This document shows positions 34,675 through 44,100 of a DNA stretch of 64,000 nucleotides, piece after piece (the first letter of the stretch is position 1; the number at the start of each line of letters is the position of its first letter). Below the pieces are notes generated by a model. That model saw only the letters and a program-made list of their open reading frames with translations. It searched no databases and was not told where the DNA came from. The stretch lies in assembly GCF_030815955.1 (NCBI RefSeq), contig NZ_JAUSXK010000001.1, positions 2,170,001 through 2,234,000 of the forward strand. Direction: 5' to 3'. A program made the translations under genes and the position numbers. This stretch comes from Microbacterium murale (GTDB taxonomy: Bacteria; Actinomycetota; Actinomycetes; Actinomycetales; Microbacteriaceae).

Positions 34675-34705
34675 AGAATAACACGATATATCGCGAGTGT
34701 GTCAA
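34675..34705 (-). promoter_or_regulatory. promoter with embedded PadR operator 2
   Basis: On the minus strand: TTGACA (34700-34705), a 19-nt spacer, TATTCT (34675-34680). The palindrome core CGATATATCG (34684-34693) lies inside the spacer, so a bound repressor would block RNA polymerase directly. Confidence 0.7.
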
Positions 34706-34775
34706 GTGCTGGTCGCTTCGAGTCGCGTGGAGCGCGTGATCCGTCGGTCGGATCCGGCGCTTTGCGCTGTGTGAA

Positions 34776-34819
34776 ACGCCGAACGGCGCCCCACCGGTAG
34801 GTGAGGCGCCGTTCGGCGT
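34776..34819 (-). terminator. hairpin terminator of the Tat-type secreted protein gene
   Basis: Perfect 15-bp stem ACGCCGAACGGCGCC with its complement, inner CACC/GGTG pairs, then GTTTC on the minus strand. It ends 8 nt from the stop codon at 34827. Confidence 0.8.
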
Positions 34820-34826
34820 GGGGCGT

Positions 34827-35852
34827 TCAGGCGGGCGGCGCCTGAACGTTGTTGTTGAGCTGGTCGCGGTCGTTTCCACCGAAGAACTGCACATAGCCGC
34901 TCTGCCAGACCCATCCCGGCGCGCTGCTGATCACGTCGACGGCAAGCGACAGGACGAGCGACTGGCCGGCCGGGATAGCGGTGTTCACTGTGATGCTCGG
35001 GCGCTCGCTCACCTCTGGTGTGCCGATGAGCGAGCTCACGTCGACGCCGTCGAGCTGCGCGGAGGTCACGGTCACGCCGGTGAACGGGGCGACGTAGGTG
35101 TAAGGCGGAGTGAACTCGTTGCTCGCCTGCGGGCCTCCGAAGGTCACCTGGCCGCCGCTGGGGATGTCGCCCGGCGCGTTGGCCGTGATCGTCACGGTCT
35201 CGAGCACGGTGCACGCGACGGCGTCGCCGTTCCCGTTGACGATCGTGGCCGGTCGCCACGTTGCCGAGAGTGCCGCGTCGGTGGTGTCGAAGTACTCTGC
35301 CTCCGATGTCCAGCCGTTGTTCGAGGTGTCCGCGTCGCTGCCGGTCGGGGGGAGCAGCATGATGCTGAACGGTTCGATGTCCTCAAACCACGCCCGGTCC
35401 GAGAAGTCGAAGCCGAGCATCACCTGGGCGCCGGGCTCGGCAGCGGGGATCGGTGCCGGCAGCGTGAAGATCACCGTGGTCGTGTTGCCGTTCACGATCG
35501 GCGCCTGCGCGATCCCGGGCGTCGAGTCGATCGTGACGGACGGGCCATCCATCAACCGGTTGTCGTACGAGACGGTGAGCGTCGATCCCGCCGCCACCGG
35601 TGTCGTCGTGCCGAGCGCTCGGGCGTACATCCCCGCAACGATCGGTATCGAGTACCCACGCAGTCCGTCGGGGCTGAGCGCCCCGACGCTGTCTCCGCTG
35701 AGGCCTCTCAGCTGGAGATCGACGGCCGTGCTCGCTGCAGCCAGCGGCGTCGCGACGGCGGCGGCGATGACCGGCACCGACCATGCGGAGGCCTTCAGAA
35801 CGGTGCGCCGGGCAACCCCGGGCGTGTCGGATGTCGTGATGTCAGTGCTCAA
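34827..35852 (-). CDS. secreted protein with Tat-like signal, function unknown
   Basis: 341 aa. The N-terminus has a twin-arginine pattern (ARRTVLKASAWSVPVIAAAVATP) with a hydrophobic run ending at ATPLAAAS, so it is exported folded or by Sec as a surface protein. The mature part is all-beta, Thr/Ser/Gly rich, with two stretches resembling bacterial surface domains (STLTVSYDNRLMDGP, FTGVTVTSAQLDGVDVS). Several Trp/Asn residues near the end (GYVQFFGGNDRDQLNNN). There is no anchor motif. Start is TTG, 4 nt after GGGGGA. The same 'ARRTVLKASAWSVPVI' type start is common in Microbacteriaceae surface proteins. Function not assigned. Confidence 0.7.
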   Translation of the reverse strand: MSTDITTSDTPGVARRTVLKASAWSVPVIAAAVATPLAAASTAVDLQLRGLSGDSVGALSPDGLRGYSIPIVAGMYARALGTTTPVAAGSTLTVSYDNRLMDGPSVTIDSTPGIAQAPIVNGNTTTVIFTLPAPIPAAEPGAQVMLGFDFSDRAWFEDIEPFSIMLLPPTGSDADTSNNGWTSEAEYFDTTDAALSATWRPATIVNGNGDAVACTVLETVTITANAPGDIPSGGQVTFGGPQASNEFTPPYTYVAPFTGVTVTSAQLDGVDVSSLIGTPEVSERPSITVNTAIPAGQSLVLSLAVDVISSAPGWVWQSGYVQFFGGNDRDQLNNNVQAPPA

Positions 35853-35913
35853 GGGTCCCCCACCGGTCGTTTTGATATACGGGATGACTTTAGCGGGTTT
35901 CCGGCGACCGAGG

Positions 35914-35941
35914 TTGACATTGACGCAGCGTCAACTTTTAT
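35914..35941 (+). promoter_or_regulatory. MerR-type promoter/operator
   Basis: TTGACA (35914-35919) and a weak -10 (TTTTAT, 35936-35941) flank the perfect palindrome TTGACGC-A-GCGTCAA (35920-35934). A palindrome filling the promoter spacer is the classical MerR/TipA arrangement, so the regulator just downstream probably controls itself here. Confidence 0.65.
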
Positions 35942-35972
35942 CGTGGTCGTATCGACACGAAAGGAGGATGCC

Positions 35973-36767
35973 GTGGACGCGCAGGACTGGTCGATCCAGG
36001 AGATCGCACGCCACGCCGGCACCACGAGCAGAACGTTGCGTCACTATGACGACATCGATCTGCTGACGCCGTCGCGCATCGCGCACAACGGCTATCGGCA
36101 CTACGACCAGGCGGCGCTCGTGCGGCTGCAGAGGATCCTGCTGCTGCGCGAGCTCGGACTCGGCCTGCCCCAGATCGCAGAGGCTCTCGAGGCCTCTGCC
36201 GACAAGGGCGCCGAAGCCGAGGCATCCGCCCTCGAATCGCACCTCGTGTACCTGCGCGAGGAGCAGAGCCGGCTGGCGCGGCAGATCGCGTCGGTCGAGA
36301 ACACCATCAACGCATTGAAAGGAGGAGGAACCCTCATGGCAGAGAACATGTTCGACGGTTTCGACCACACCCAGTACAAGGAGGAGGTCGAGGACCGGTG
36401 GGGAAAGAAGGCCTACGCCGACAGCGACAGCTGGTGGCGAGGGCTGACGGAGGCAGAGCGTGCGGAATGGCAGCAGCTCGTGTCCGATCTCGGGCGCGAT
36501 TGGATCGCCGCAGCGGAGAGCGGCGTCGAGCCGGGGTCCGATGAGGCGCAGGCTGTCGCGAAGCGCCATGTGGATTGGCTGACCGGGGTCCCTGGGACTC
36601 CTGCCTCCGTGCCAGGTGGTGACGTCAGGGGCTACGTGATCGGACTCGGTGAGATGTACGTCGCCGACCCGCGATTCGGCGCCAATTACGCCACGAGCGA
36701 CGGCGGTACGCGCGGCGCCGAGTTCGTGCGCGACGCGCTCCGCATCTATGCGGAGGCGAACCTGTAG
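35973..36767 (+). CDS. MerR-family regulator with TipAS domain (TipAL-like)
   Basis: 264 aa. An N-terminal MerR winged helix (WSIQEIARHAGTTSRTLRHYDDIDLL) is followed by a coiled-coil (about 75-115, LESHLVYLREEQSRLARQIASVE) and a C-terminal TipAS drug-binding domain (FDHTQYKEEVEDRWG...W). TipA proteins activate transcription on binding thiopeptide-like ligands. The start is GTG, 5 nt after AAGGAGG; the nearby ATG at 35968 is out of frame. A METVDG-like internal start (MAENMFDGFDH, with GGAGGA before it) could also give a free TipAS domain, as in Streptomyces. No obvious target gene besides itself. Confidence 0.9.
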   Translation: MDAQDWSIQEIARHAGTTSRTLRHYDDIDLLTPSRIAHNGYRHYDQAALVRLQRILLLRELGLGLPQIAEALEASADKGAEAEASALESHLVYLREEQSRLARQIASVENTINALKGGGTLMAENMFDGFDHTQYKEEVEDRWGKKAYADSDSWWRGLTEAERAEWQQLVSDLGRDWIAAAESGVEPGSDEAQAVAKRHVDWLTGVPGTPASVPGGDVRGYVIGLGEMYVADPRFGANYATSDGGTRGAEFVRDALRIYAEANL

Positions 36768-36772
36768 GACAC

Positions 36773-36853
36773 CCGAACGGGAGGAGATCACACGAACGGG
36801 AGGAGGATCCCGGAGTGTTCTCTCCTCCCGTTCGTGTGATCCCCTCCCGAACG
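36773..36853. terminator. long palindromic element after the TipAL-like gene
   Basis: A perfect 20-bp inverted pair (36786-36805 with 36822-36841, arms GATCACACGAACGGGAGGAG) around 16 nt. The inner sequence CGAACGGGAGGAG is also repeated directly outside the left arm, and CCTCCCG outside the right arm. It begins 6 nt after the stop codon; probably a strong terminator. Architecture resembles the 33051 element though the sequence differs. Confidence 0.75.
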
Positions 36854-36864
36854 GATGCCGGGCA

Positions 36865-36870
36865 TAAGGT
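36865..36870 (+). promoter_or_regulatory. TAAGGT -10 hexamer, leaderless start
   Basis: TAAGGT, 6 nt, ATG of the 124-aa membrane protein. Confidence 0.55.
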
Positions 36871-36876
36871 CTATGC

Positions 36877-37251
36877 ATGGCCGGCCGCCGAACCACCGCG
36901 AACGCGGCGCCGCTGTTTCTGGCAGCGGCTGTCGCTTACGCAGTGAACTGCGCACTGGGCCTGGCCGTCGCAGCGAGACTCGTCGACACGCGCAGGTTCC
37001 GGTGGCTGCATCATGCGCTGTACATCACGACGTGCACGGCCGTAGCCACGGCACTCAGCGCTTCGTGCTGGGGCAGACCGCGCCACTCGAGTCGAAGGGC
37101 TGCGCTCGCGCTGTCTCCGGCCGTCGTGCCGCTCGCCGCGATCGCATACGTTCCGACGCACGGTCGCCGGCATCCGCTCGTCGCGCTCGCCGCGGCCCCT
37201 TTCATCGCCGCGAGCATCGTGCGCTCGTCCCGACCCGCCGACCGGAAGTGA
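36877..37251 (+). CDS. small membrane protein, function unknown
   Basis: 124 aa with four hydrophobic segments (about 11-33, 46-64, 75-92, 100-113) separated by basic loops, hence a probable four-helix membrane protein. No family recognised. The stop lies 4 nt before the nitroreductase ATG, so the two are likely cotranscribed from the leaderless promoter. Coding potential is supported by native codon use and tight spacing. Confidence 0.7.
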   Translation: MAGRRTTANAAPLFLAAAVAYAVNCALGLAVAARLVDTRRFRWLHHALYITTCTAVATALSASCWGRPRHSSRRAALALSPAVVPLAAIAYVPTHGRRHPLVALAAAPFIAASIVRSSRPADRK

Positions 37252-37255
37252 TCGC

Positions 37256-38062
37256 ATGGAACTGCTCGACGCCATCCGCCGCCGCAAGACCACGAACGGG
37301 CCCTTCCTGCCTGATCCCGTCTCGAAGGAGCATCAGCGGATCCTGCTGGAGGCCGCTGGCCGCGCCCCGTCGCAGTTGAACAGCCAGCCCTGGCGATTCG
37401 TCGTGGTCGAGCGTCGCGAGACGATCGATGAGATCGCGCGCATCTCGGGGGAGAGCATGACCGAGGCGATGTCCAACGGCACGTTCTTCGAGCGGTACAA
37501 GCCGTACTTCCGCTTCAGCCAGGCCGAGATGGAGCAGAAGCGCAGCGGGATGCTGTTCGACAAGCTCCCGGCGCCGCTGCGACCCTTCACCGGTCAGGTC
37601 TTCACGAAGCGAGGGCAGACGCTCATGAACGCCTTCGGCGTGCCGAAGACGCTGGGCGGGGAGAACCGCAAGCTCGTCGCCGGCTCCCCGTTGCTGCTCG
37701 GCGTGATGCTCGACCGCAGCGAGTACCGCCCCGGACAGCTGTCGTCGTTCTACTCGGTGTTCAGCATGGGTGCGGCGATGGAGAACATCTGGCTCACCAC
37801 GGTGGAGCTCGGCATGGGCATCCAGTTCATCTCGTTCCCGATGGAGGTGCCCGGTCGGTGGGATGAGATCGTCCGGCTTCTGCGCGTTCCGGATGATCTG
37901 GAGCTGATGGCCGTGTACCGGCTGGGGTACCTGCCGCCCGATCAGCGGCGCCCGGCCATCGACTGGTCGAGCAGTCAGCGCAAGCTCCCGTCGCAGTACG
38001 TCTATCGCGAGGACTGCGAGACGCCGCAGGTGGGCTGGGACGGCGCGGTCCCGAAGGGCTGA
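37256..38062 (+). CDS. nitroreductase-family FMN oxidoreductase
   Basis: 268 aa. The N-terminal [17 protein letters not shown] gives the FMN phosphate-binding Arg residues, and [16 protein letters not shown] is the family's second FMN motif. Later, [17 protein letters not shown] contributes the dimer interface. The middle is extended (about 70-150), as in a subgroup of actinobacterial nitroreductases. Such flavoproteins reduce nitro groups, quinones or enones with NAD(P)H. Substrate unknown. It overlaps nothing and converges with the FAD/Rieske gene. Confidence 0.87.
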   Translation: MELLDAIRRRKTTNGPFLPDPVSKEHQRILLEAAGRAPSQLNSQPWRFVVVERRETIDEIARISGESMTEAMSNGTFFERYKPYFRFSQAEMEQKRSGMLFDKLPAPLRPFTGQVFTKRGQTLMNAFGVPKTLGGENRKLVAGSPLLLGVMLDRSEYRPGQLSSFYSVFSMGAAMENIWLTTVELGMGIQFISFPMEVPGRWDEIVRLLRVPDDLELMAVYRLGYLPPDQRRPAIDWSSSQRKLPSQYVYREDCETPQVGWDGAVPKG

Positions 38063-38065
38063 ACG

Positions 38066-39595
38066 TCACCTCCCGCTCGAGCGCGGCAGGCCCGGCAGGT
38101 CGCGAAGCGCCGGACCTTCGATGCGCGTGCCGTCCGGCGCGAAGCGCGAGGCGTGCAGCGGACAGTCCCACGTGCACTCGGCGTCGTTCCAGTCGAGCAC
38201 TCCTCCCAGATGCGTGCATACCGCGGAGACGGCGCGAGTGACCCCGCCCACAGTCGAGACGGCGACCGGGTGGCCTGCGCGGTTGGCCACGACCCCGGTG
38301 CCCTCCGCCGGTCGAGGAACCGGCACTGCACGCGTCTCGGCACGCGACCACCCTGATGCGGCCGCGGCTGCGACCCTTCCGCTCTCGGCCGCCCCACGGA
38401 CGATGTCGGCAGGCACTGTCAGCCGCGTGCCGATCGACGTCATCCAACGCGGGCGGTCGTGCCGGTCGGTGCCGACGATCTCCGCGGTGAGTCGCAGCGC
38501 CGCGGCCGGAGCGTTGGACAGCCCCCATTTGGCATAACCGGTCGCGAACCGGATGCGCCCGAGCCCCCTCGGCATCGCGCCGACGAACGGGATGAGGTTG
38601 TGCGACTCATAGTCCTGAGCCGACCACCGGTGGGTCTCCTCGGCACCAGGGAAATGCTGCCTGGTCCACGCCACGAGATCCTCGATCGCCGCTGTCTCGC
38701 CGTCCGATCGTCCGACCGGATGCCCGTTTCCGCCGACGACGAGCTGTGCCGTCTCGCCAGGCCCATCGGCAGGCGAGACGGGCCGGATCGACCGGTTCGG
38801 GTCGTCGACGGAGATGAAGGTCCCGTCGAGTGCGTCCCCGGGGACGCGCAAGGCGACGCAGTACGACCTGAGGCCGCGGGTCTTCGCGAAGTAGAGGCCC
38901 CTGTCGATGATCGGAGTCCCCGTCGCCAGGACGATGTGGCGGGCGAACAGCGGCCCGGCGGCAGTCTCCACGCGAGAATCGGTGCGACCGTTGGCACCCG
39001 TGGCGCGGATGCCGGTGTGCAGCGTTCCGCCCGCGGCCAGCAGTTCTCGGGCCAGGGCCTGCGTCACGAGCATCGGGTCGATCGTCACCTGATCTTCCAG
39101 CGCGACGGCGCCGACGATCGGGAACGGTGTCGCGGGCAGATCGGCCGGTGCCAGCAACCGGGTAGCCAATCCTGCCTCGCGCGCCGCGAAGTGCTGGGCC
39201 CTCACCGCATCGAGACCACCCGGACTCTGCGCATACGTGTGATCGGTGCGCCGGGTGTATGCGACGCCGGCGCCGTCGGCGAAAGCAGTCAGCCATTGCA
39301 TGCCCGCGCGGTTGGCATCGACGTACGCCCGCACGAGCGAGATCGGATGGCTCCGCCGGATCTTCGCGAGGGTCTGGCCCTGAAGCAGCGTGACCTTGCC
39401 CGTGTTCGCGCCGGTGGTGAGTTCGCCGACCCCTCCGGCATCGATCACTGCGACATCGAGTCCCTCGCGGGCGAGCATCACGGCGGTCGACAGGCCGGTG
39501 AGTCCCGCGCCGACGATGATCACGTCATGCCGTGCGCCGGGTTCGAACGGCGACCCGGGTGAGGCGGTGGGGGCGATCTTCCACAGCGGGTTCAT
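38066..39595 (-). CDS. FAD-dependent oxidoreductase fused to a C-terminal Rieske domain
   Basis: 509 aa. The N-terminal glycine-oxidase/DadA-like FAD domain has VIIVGAGLTGLSTAVMLAREG (about 25-45) and FATGYAKWGLSNAPAAA near residue 355. A Rieske [2Fe-2S] domain fills the last 100 residues with CTHLGG and CPLHASRF (C-x-H and C-x2-H ligands). This fusion is widespread in Bacillus and Actinobacteria; the reaction is not known. Probably an amine or aldehyde-type oxidase with internal electron transfer. ATG start. Convergent with the nitroreductase, 3 nt apart. Confidence 0.9.
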   Translation of the reverse strand: MNPLWKIAPTASPGSPFEPGARHDVIIVGAGLTGLSTAVMLAREGLDVAVIDAGGVGELTTGANTGKVTLLQGQTLAKIRRSHPISLVRAYVDANRAGMQWLTAFADGAGVAYTRRTDHTYAQSPGGLDAVRAQHFAAREAGLATRLLAPADLPATPFPIVGAVALEDQVTIDPMLVTQALARELLAAGGTLHTGIRATGANGRTDSRVETAAGPLFARHIVLATGTPIIDRGLYFAKTRGLRSYCVALRVPGDALDGTFISVDDPNRSIRPVSPADGPGETAQLVVGGNGHPVGRSDGETAAIEDLVAWTRQHFPGAEETHRWSAQDYESHNLIPFVGAMPRGLGRIRFATGYAKWGLSNAPAAALRLTAEIVGTDRHDRPRWMTSIGTRLTVPADIVRGAAESGRVAAAAASGWSRAETRAVPVPRPAEGTGVVANRAGHPVAVSTVGGVTRAVSAVCTHLGGVLDWNDAECTWDCPLHASRFAPDGTRIEGPALRDLPGLPRSSGR

Positions 39596-39675
39596 GGGGC
39601 CCAGTCAACGCCGCCCGTCGACGCGTCGATACGGCCTTGACATTCACGTCGTCGGCAGCCTGGCGATGACAGGGC

Positions 39676-39681
39676 TAGAGT
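39676..39681 (+). promoter_or_regulatory. TAGAGT -10 hexamer, leaderless start of first crcB
   Basis: TAGAGT, 6 nt, GTG. The 92-nt region before the gene was checked for a fluoride riboswitch; none is convincing. Confidence 0.55.
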
Positions 39682-39687
39682 GGCCGC

Positions 39688-40056
39688 GTGACTCCCCGCC
39701 GACTGCTGCTCGTCGCGCTCGGCGGGACGGTCGGCACTGCGCTGCGGCTTGCGGTCGCGCTCTCGATCCCGGATGCCGGGGGCTTCCCCACCGCGACCCT
39801 CGCCGCGAACCTCGTCGGCGCGCTGCTGATCGGCGTCCTCGCCGCGCGTCTGCCCGGCAGTTCTGACATGCGCGTCTTCCTCGGCACCGGCGTCCTCGGC
39901 GGCTTCACCACTTACAGTGCGTTCGCCGTCGGAACGTTGCAGCTCTGGGCGGAGACGCCGTTGCTCGCGGCGTCGTATGCGGCCCTCACCCTTGTGCTCG
40001 GCGTCGCGGCCGCCGTCCTCGGGATGCGCGTTGGCAGGCGGAGGGAGGCACTATGA
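39688..40056 (+). CDS. crcB: CrcB fluoride channel subunit 1
   Basis: 122-aa Fluc-type protein with four helices, exporting fluoride as a dual-topology or hetero-dimeric channel. Marks: GGTVGTALRLAV, FPTATLAANLVGALLIGVL (the NxxG region) and GTGVLGGFTTYSAFAVG, the conserved GGxTTFS break. GTG start, leaderless. It overlaps the second crcB by 4 nt (ATGA). Paired crcB genes in Gram-positives usually encode oppositely oriented subunits of a heterodimer. Confidence 0.93.
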   Translation: MTPRRLLLVALGGTVGTALRLAVALSIPDAGGFPTATLAANLVGALLIGVLAARLPGSSDMRVFLGTGVLGGFTTYSAFAVGTLQLWAETPLLAASYAALTLVLGVAAAVLGMRVGRRREAL

Positions 40057-40412
40057 CTCCGCTGATCTTCCTGCTCGCATCCGTGGCCGGCGGTCTCGGA
40101 GCTGCCCTGCGCTACGCAGCGGACGTCGGCGTCAGCCGATTCGCCGGACGCCGATTCCCCTGGGGGATCGTGATCGTGAACGTCACGGGATCCTTCGTGC
40201 TCGGTCTCGTCACTGCGGCGCTGCCGGATGCCGTGATCATCATCGGCGCCGGTCTTCTCGGCGGATACACGACGTTCAGCACCGCGATGCTCGACACCAT
40301 CGCCCTCTGGAAGGACGGCGAGCGACCGGCATCCGTCCTGCATCTGCTCGGTACTTTCGCGGCATCCGTCATCGCGGCACTCGCCGGGCTCGCCATCGGC
40401 GCTGCGTTCTGA
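40053..40412 (+). CDS. crcB: CrcB fluoride channel subunit 2
   Basis: 119 aa, four helices: GGLGAALRYAADV, FPWGIVIVNVTGSFVLGLV with the key Asn, and GLLGGYTTFSTAMLDT. Translationally coupled to subunit 1. The charge distribution of loops differs between the two subunits, as expected for opposite topologies. Confidence 0.93.
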   Translation: MTPLIFLLASVAGGLGAALRYAADVGVSRFAGRRFPWGIVIVNVTGSFVLGLVTAALPDAVIIIGAGLLGGYTTFSTAMLDTIALWKDGERPASVLHLLGTFAASVIAALAGLAIGAAF

Positions 40413-40478
40413 CGACGGCCCGGTCCACCCCCGCCCTGAGCGGGAACGACGGCGCTCAGCATCCTCACAAATGCGAGA

Positions 40479-40494
40479 ATGTACAAAAGTACAT
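40479..40494. promoter_or_regulatory. TetR-type operator (ATGTAC-AAAA-GTACAT)
   Basis: Perfect 16-bp palindrome with an extra GTAC following. It lies 26 nt upstream of the TetR gene's GTG and includes the in-frame ATG at 40493, which argues against that ATG as the start. A natural autoregulatory site for the TetR protein and its efflux gene. Confidence 0.75.
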
Positions 40495-40519
40495 GTACGC
40501 CCGTCCAGAGGGGAGATCC

Positions 40520-41110
40520 GTGGCTGAAGCAGTCCGCCGCAGGCGCGACCCGGGGACGCGTCGTCTGGCGATCGTCACGGCTGCGGCCGAGCTCATCACC
40601 GAGGTCGGTGTCGACGCGATCACGCATCGCATGGTCGCCGCGCGCGCTGATGTTCCGCTCGGCGCGACGACCCAGTACTTCGCAACTCTCGACGACCTTC
40701 GCGACGCCGCGCTGCAGTTGCTCGCCGCTGATGTCGCGGAGCGGATGGCGGCGATCCGTGAGGTCATCAGTGAACGTGGCGCGACGCCAGCTCTGCTGGC
40801 CGAACTGATCCACACAGCACTCGCTGACGCCACGGCCGTCCAGGCCGATCGCGCCGTCGTCACCGCGGCGGTGCATGATCCGAGGCTGCGCGAGCTTGCC
40901 CGCCGCTGGACGGACGAGCTCGTCGGAATCCTCGCTCCCGTTCACGGCTCCGACCCCGCCAGGGCAGCGGCCGTTTTCATCGACGGCGTACTCTGGCACG
41001 CACAGATCCACGAACGACCGCTCGATCAGCACCTCATCGAGACCGCGCTGGCGGGCATTCTCGGAACCGCTGAAGCCGCCGCATCCCCTTCGCCCGCGTC
41101 CACCGCCTAA
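40520..41110 (+). CDS. TetR-family transcriptional regulator
   Basis: 196 aa. The N-terminal helix-turn-helix (residues about 10-55) reads TRRLAIVTAAAELITEVGVDAITHRMVAARADVP followed by GATTQYFATLDDL, the typical Y-hF recognition end. A variable all-helical C-terminal ligand domain follows. The GTG is 5 nt after GAGGGGAG. The stop lies 19 nt before the RND pump gene, so it very likely represses that pump until a toxic compound is sensed. Confidence 0.9.
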   Translation: MAEAVRRRRDPGTRRLAIVTAAAELITEVGVDAITHRMVAARADVPLGATTQYFATLDDLRDAALQLLAADVAERMAAIREVISERGATPALLAELIHTALADATAVQADRAVVTAAVHDPRLRELARRWTDELVGILAPVHGSDPARAAAVFIDGVLWHAQIHERPLDQHLIETALAGILGTAEAAASPSPASTA

Positions 41111-41129
41111 AGACAACCGAGAGAATCCC

Positions 41130-44100
41130 GTGTCGAAACTCGCCATTCTCAGTCTGCGCAACCGCGCACTGATCGCTCTCATCACGATCGTAGCCGCCGT
41201 GTTCGGCGGGCTGGCGCTGACCAATCTCAAGCAGGAGCTCATCCCCTCGCTCGAGCTGCCGTCGCTCATCGTCATGACCTCATACCCCGGTGCATCGCCC
41301 GAGGTTGTGGAGAACGACGTCTCCACCCCGATCGAGACGGCGATCCAGGGCGTTCCAGGGCTCGAGGCCACGACCGCGACGAGCTCGACGAACTCCTCGA
41401 TCATCCAGGCGACCTTCACGTACGGCGAGAACCTCGCCACCGCTGAGCAGAAGATGCAGCAGGCCATCAACCGCATCTCCTCGCAGCTGCCGGAAGACGT
41501 CGAACCGCAGGTGCTGTCGGTGTCGATCGACGACTTCCCGGTGATCCAGGTCGCGGTCACCGGATTCGAGGATGCCGAGACCGCGCAGGCCGATCTCGAG
41601 AACGTCGCGATCCCCGACCTGGAAGACGTCGAGGGCGTCAACGCGGCACAGATCGTCGGCGGCATCGGGCAGCGCATCACGATCACCCCCGACAACGCGA
41701 GACTCGCCGTGGCCGGTGTGAGCAGCCAGGCGATCAGTGACGCACTGCAGCAGAACGGCACGCTCTTCCCCGGCGGCGATATCACCCAGGACGGTCAGAC
41801 GCTGACCGTGCAGACCGGCGCGAAGATCACGTCGGTCGATGACATCGCGGCCCTCCCTCTGGTGGGCACGACGGCGACGATCGCCGATGTCGCCACCGTC
41901 GCTCTGGAGTCGGACCCCGTCTCTTCGATCTCCCGTGTGAACGGCGAGGACGCGCTCTCGATCTCGATCACGAAGCTCCCCTCGGCGAACACGGTCGAGG
42001 TGTCCAACGGTGTGCTTGCCGAGCTCGACGAGCTGAAGAAGGCCTTCCCTGACGCGGAGTTCACGGTCGTCTTCGACCAGGCCCCCTTCATCGTGCAGTC
42101 GATCGAGACCCTCGCCACCGAGGGGCTGCTCGGACTCGTGTTCGCCGTGATCGTCATCCTCGTCTTCCTGCTGTCGATCCGCTCGACGCTGGTCACCGCG
42201 ATCTCGATCCCGACCAGCGTCCTGATCACGTTCATCGGATTGCAGGCATTCGGCTACTCGCTGAACATCCTCACGCTCGGCGCGCTCACGATCGCGATCG
42301 GACGCGTCGTCGACGACTCGATCGTCGTGATCGAGAACATCAAGCGGCACTACGTGGGCGATGCGGACAAGGGCGATGCGATCCGTCTCGCCGTGCGCGA
42401 GGTCGCGGCCGCCATCACGGCGTCCACCATCACGACCGTCGCGGTATTCCTGCCCATCGTCTTCGTCGGAGACATGGTCGGCGAGCTGTTCCGGCCGTTC
42501 GCGATGACGGTGACGATCGCGATGGTCGCGTCGCTGCTCGTCGCGCTGACGATCGTTCCGGTGCTGGCGTACTGGTTCCTCCGCCCAGGAAAGGAACTGC
42601 GCGACGAGGACGGCAACGTCATCGACCCGGAACATCAGGATGCGCCGCCGACTCCATTGCAGAAGATGTACCGTCCCATCCTCGGGTGGACGCTGAAACA
42701 CTCGGCGATCACGGTGATCCTCGCGGTGGTCGTGCTGGGCGGCACGCTTGCCGCTGCGCCGTTGATGAAGATCAACTTCCTCAGCGACTCCGGGCAGAAC
42801 ACCATGACCGTCACGCAGGACCTCGGTCCGACCGCGAGTCTCGAGACGAAGGATGCTGCGGCATCCGTCGTGGAGGACGCGCTCGAGGGGGTCGACGGGA
42901 TCGAGAACGTGCAGGTCTCCATCGGGTCGAGCGGGTCATCGCTCATGGACGCGTTCTCCGGCGGCGCCGGCGTGACCTATTCGATCATGACCTCCGCGGA
43001 TGTCGACCAGGAGCAGCTTCGCGCCGACGTGCTGGATGCTGTCGACTCTCTGGAGGACGTCGGCGACATCAGCGTCAACGCATCGGCGGGCCTCGGCTCG
43101 AGCGACATCGAGGTGAACGTCACGGCGCCGAGCTCCGACGCACTGGCCGACGCGACCGAGGCTGTGAAGTCAGAGCTCGAAGGACGCGACGGCATCGGGG
43201 CGATCACGGACAACCTGGCCGCGTCGCTGCCGTACATCGCCGTGGTCGTCGATCGTCAGGCGGCGGCCGACAACGGGCTCTCCGAGGTCGCGGTCGGCTC
43301 GATCGTCTCGAGCACGATGCGCCCGCAGCAGGCCGGCTCCGTCGAGCTGGATGACACGGCCCTCACCGTGTACATCGCCGCCACCGACCCGCCGGCGACG
43401 ATCGACGAGCTGCGTTCGCTGGTGATCCCGAGCCCGCGTGGCATCATCACGCTGCAGGACATCGCTCTCGTCGAGCAGCGGGAGGGTCCGACCTCGATCA
43501 CCACCGAGCAGGGCCGCCGCACTTCGACGATCACGGTGCCCCCGGCGTCCGACAACCTCGCGGTCGCGACAGCATCGGTCACTGCGGCTCTCAATGAGGT
43601 CGACCTGCCTGATGGCGCCAGCGCCGAGGTCGGCGGTGTCGCCTCGCAGCAGGCGGATTCGTTCGGACAGCTCGGGCTCGCGATGCTCGCGGCGATCCTG
43701 ATCGTCTACGTCGTGATGGTCGCGACCTTCAAGTCGCTGCGTCAGCCGCTGCTGCTGCTGGTGTCGGTGCCGTTCGCGGCGACCGGTGCGATCCTGCTGC
43801 AGATCATCACAGGGGTGCCGCTCGGCGTCGCGTCGCTCATCGGTGTGCTGATGCTGATCGGCATCGTGGTGACGAATGCGATCGTGCTCGTCGACCTGGT
43901 GAACCAGTACCGGGAGAAGGGTCTGTCGACGCGCGATGCGGTCATGGCCGGTGGTGAGAAGCGTCTGCGCCCGATCCTCATGACGGCGCTCGCGACGATC
44001 TTCGCGCTGACGCCGATGGCGCTGGGCATCACGGGGCACGGTGGGTTCATCTCGCAGCCACTGGCGATCGTCGTGATCGGAGGGCTGGTCTCGTCGACGG

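Noticed and set aside
35110..36066. Plus-strand frame of 318 codons opposite the Tat-type secreted protein
   Set aside because: It is the reverse of a Thr/Ser/Val-rich gene with a clear signal peptide, and it runs into the MerR promoter and gene in the wrong frame.
39596..39687. Possible fluoride riboswitch before the crcB genes
   Set aside because: GGCGATG occurs near 39662, but the pseudoknot partners and the conserved second stem of the crcB motif are not visible, and the gene appears leaderless.
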